Below are positions 14,084 to 15,497 of a stretch of 15,497 nucleotides of DNA, in pieces. Positions within the stretch are counted from its first letter, which is position 1. Each line of letters starts with the position of its first letter. Both the position numbers and the translations under genes were made by a program. This stretch comes from JAHEYF01 sp045805185 (GTDB lineage Bacteria > Bacteroidota > Bacteroidia > B-17B0 > Aurantibacillaceae): the NCBI GenBank assembly GCA_045805185.1, contig JBJMLS010000027.1:1-15497 (forward strand), written 5' to 3'. The notes beneath the pieces are model-generated. The model was not told where the DNA came from. It searched no databases and saw nothing but the letters and a program-made list of their open reading frames with translations.

Positions 14084-14956
14084 TCATTCCTCCCTCCAAA
14101 GCACTTCCCCTTCATTCAGTCTGATCTCAGTAATTTCTTTGAAAATACCATACACCGCGCTGCCGCTCCCGCTCATGCTTGCGTAAACTGCGCCACGCTC
14201 GTACAACAATTGCTTTAGCTCAGCGATCCGCGGATATTTTGCAAAAATGCTTTTCTCAAAATCGTTCACCAGAATTCCCTTCCATTCTTCAACAGGATGA
14301 TTCAACACGATCTCTTCAACGGAGCGCTGAGGTTTTGCAGGTAGTATTCCTTTATAAGCTTCTTTTGTATTGCTATGAATGTTGGGATAAACAATTGCAA
14401 TTTTATAGGCGCTGAGGTCAAGCCGTATCGACTCATATTCATCTCCTTTTCCTTCTGCAAACGCGGGTCTGTTGCTGATAAAAAAAGAACAATCGCTTCC
14501 CAACTGCCGGGCATAATGGTGCATTTCTCCCCAGGAAATTCCCAATTCAAAAGTATCGTTCAGCAGGCGGATAAAGAACGCGGCATCGGATGAGCCACCG
14601 CCAAGTCCCGCTCCCATAGGTAGTATTTTATGGAGGTGAACCCTAATGGCCGGAACGGAATAATCCTGCTTCACCAGTTTCCAGGCTTTGTAAATTAAGT
14701 TATCTTCTAATCTACCATCAATGTGAAGTCCGCTTTGTGAAAGGATGAGTTGGGAGTCAGGACTTATGAGTTGTGTTAGTGTTGACTTGTGTCCGGCCTT
14801 CTCATTTCCTGCTTCCCATTCCCGGTTTTCTACTATCTCGAGGCAATCGCGCCAGCCAACCGGATAAAATACGGTTTCAATGTTATGAAATCCATCGGGA
14901 CGTTTTTCGGTTACATGGAGTCCCAAATTGATCTTTGCGTTTGGAAATGCTATCAT
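14084..14956 (-). CDS. ispE: 4-diphosphocytidyl-2-C-methyl-D-erythritol kinase
   Basis: 290 residues. It phosphorylates CDP-ME with ATP in the non-mevalonate isoprenoid pathway. GHMP-kinase motifs: NAKINLGLHV (6-15), the glycine-rich ATP loop PMGAGLGGGSSDAA (113-126), LGSDCSFF (152-159) with the catalytic Asp154, and the C-terminal MSGSGSAVYGIF (261-272). The gene is about 20 residues longer than the roughly 270 usual for Bacteroidota. The excess sits at about 46-71, between CLEIVEN and SQSGLHIDG, and coincides with heptanucleotide-repeat DNA at 14744-14792. The start ATG 14956 is canonical, and a TAATTTTG box (14965-14972) lies only a few bases upstream, so the leader would be very short. 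Divergent from accA. All key residues are present, so it is probably active. Confidence 0.95.
   Translation of the reverse strand: MIAFPNAKINLGLHVTEKRPDGFHNIETVFYPVGWRDCLEIVENREWEAGNEKAGHKSTLTQLISPDSQLILSQSGLHIDGRLEDNLIYKAWKLVKQDYSVPAIRVHLHKILPMGAGLGGGSSDAAFFIRLLNDTFELGISWGEMHHYARQLGSDCSFFISNRPAFAEGKGDEYESIRLDLSAYKIAIVYPNIHSNTKEAYKGILPAKPQRSVEEIVLNHPVEEWKGILVNDFEKSIFAKYPRIAELKQLLYERGAVYASMSGSGSAVYGIFKEITEIRLNEGEVLWREE
14744..14771. repeat. Heptanucleotide repeat inside ispE
   Basis: Four contiguous 7-bp units on the plus strand, each ending GAGT or GACT: GATGAGT, TGGGAGT, CAGGACT, TATGAGT. A degenerate T/G-rich tail continues to about 14792. Because 7 is not a multiple of 3, the encoded peptide (about residues 55-71) is not repetitive. 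The periodicity matches the array at 11134-11210, although the motif differs. Confidence 0.6.
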
Positions 14957-14996
14957 AAGTTCCGCAAAATTAGAACAATAACGCCATAGTCAGCTC

Positions 14997-15026
14997 TTGG
15001 TACTGCGGTAAAATTTCATATCTTTG
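14997..15026 (+). promoter_or_regulatory. accA: Promoter of accA (TTG-N19-TATCTTTG)
   Basis: TTG at 14997-14999, a 19-base spacer and TATCTTTG at 15019-15026: an exact match to the Bacteroidota housekeeping consensus. Transcription would start near 15033, giving a leader of about 12 bases before ATG 15045. Confidence 0.75.
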
Positions 15027-15044
15027 TAGCCCAATTTTTAAGGC

Positions 15045-15497
15045 ATGACCTATTTAGATTTTGAAAAACCCATTGAGGACCTGGATAAAGAACTTGCGAA
15101 GCTGAATGATATTGCGGAAAAGAGCAAAGTGGATGTCAGCCAATCGGTTCAGGAACTGGAGGAAAAGATCCTCGCCGTTCGCAAAGAGATCTACACCAAT
15201 CTTACTCCCTGGCAACGCGTGCAGGTGAGCCGTCACCCGGAAAGACCATACACTTTAGCTTATATCGATTACATCAGCAAAGGTACGTTCATGGAGCTTC
15301 ACGGCGACCGTACCGTAGGTGATGACAAGGCAATGGTGGGTGGCTTCGGCGATATTGACGGACAAACCGTAATGTTCATTGGACAGCAGAAAGGGATCAA
15401 TACGAAAATGCGCCAGATCCGTCGTTTTGGAATGGCAAATCCTGAGGGTTACCGAAAAGCATTGCGCCTGATGAAAATGGCGGAAAAATTCAATAAG
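15045..15497 (+). CDS. accA: Acetyl-CoA carboxylase carboxyltransferase subunit alpha, N-terminal part (cut by right edge)
   Basis: 151 codons from ATG 15045 to the window edge, no stop. AccA and AccD together move the carboxyl group from biotin to acetyl-CoA, giving malonyl-CoA for fatty-acid synthesis. The N-terminal helical pair MTYLDFEKPIEDLDKELAKL and SVQELEEKILAVRKEI fits AccA, followed by NLTPWQRVQVSRHPERPYTLAYI, FMELHGDRTVGDD and GQQKGINTKMRQ, then RFGMANPEGYRKALRLMKMAEKF, a strong family signature. The active-site glycine-rich region would lie beyond the edge. It has its own consensus promoter and is divergent from ispE. Confidence 0.97.
   Translation, partial: MTYLDFEKPIEDLDKELAKLNDIAEKSKVDVSQSVQELEEKILAVRKEIYTNLTPWQRVQVSRHPERPYTLAYIDYISKGTFMELHGDRTVGDDKAMVGGFGDIDGQTVMFIGQQKGINTKMRQIRRFGMANPEGYRKALRLMKMAEKFNK

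Overview
The window looks like chromosomal DNA from a member of the Bacteroidota. The evidence is the TTG-N19-TAnnTTTG type of promoter (tRNA-Glu, accA), the archaeal/eukaryotic-type ProRS, an OmpP1/FadL-like barrel behind a Gly/Asn/Tyr-rich lipoprotein, a queuine tRNA-ribosyltransferase without the cysteine zinc motif, and several genes with GTG/TTG starts and no Shine-Dalgarno sequence. I cannot resolve the order or genus. No complete novel system can be demonstrated. The most accessory part is the left edge.

Layout. (1) 1-1409, visibly AT-rich, minus strand: the N-terminal part of a C39-peptidase ABC exporter (runs off the left edge), preceded by only the C-terminal half of a lanthipeptide-dehydratase/thiopeptide-type (SpaB_C) protein, then a gene-poor leader with an orphan Shine-Dalgarno sequence. 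This looks like the edge of a RiPP (ribosomally made, modified peptide) locus, partly eroded, sitting on the 3' side of a tRNA gene. (2) 1410-1588: tRNA-Glu(UUC), its terminator and its promoter. (3) 1607-3799, minus: proS followed by a conserved-looking protein of unknown function. (4) 3910-6757, plus: lipoprotein and OmpP1/FadL-like outer-membrane protein pair. (5) 6882-9252, minus: operon of family-2 glycosyltransferase, ECF sigma factor and rsmG. (6) 9330-12359, plus: HAD sugar-phosphate phosphatase, tgt and an LptF/LptG-type permease; a heptanucleotide repeat array fills the gap before the permease. (7) 12365-13849, minus: a Tat-exported lipoprotein FAD oxidase of the berberine-bridge type, convergent with the permease. 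(8) 13850-14083: two REP-like hairpins. (9) 14084-14956, minus: ispE, carrying an in-frame insertion that has the same 7-bp periodicity as the repeat before the permease. (10) 15045 onward, plus: accA, cut by the right edge.

Most of regions 2-10 is housekeeping: tRNA charging and modification, 16S methylation, isoprenoid and fatty-acid precursor synthesis, and envelope transport. The points that merit a second look are the truncated RiPP locus beside tRNA-Glu, the heptamer repeats (one intergenic and touching a start codon, one inside ispE), the REP-like pair, and the Tgt zinc-site loss.
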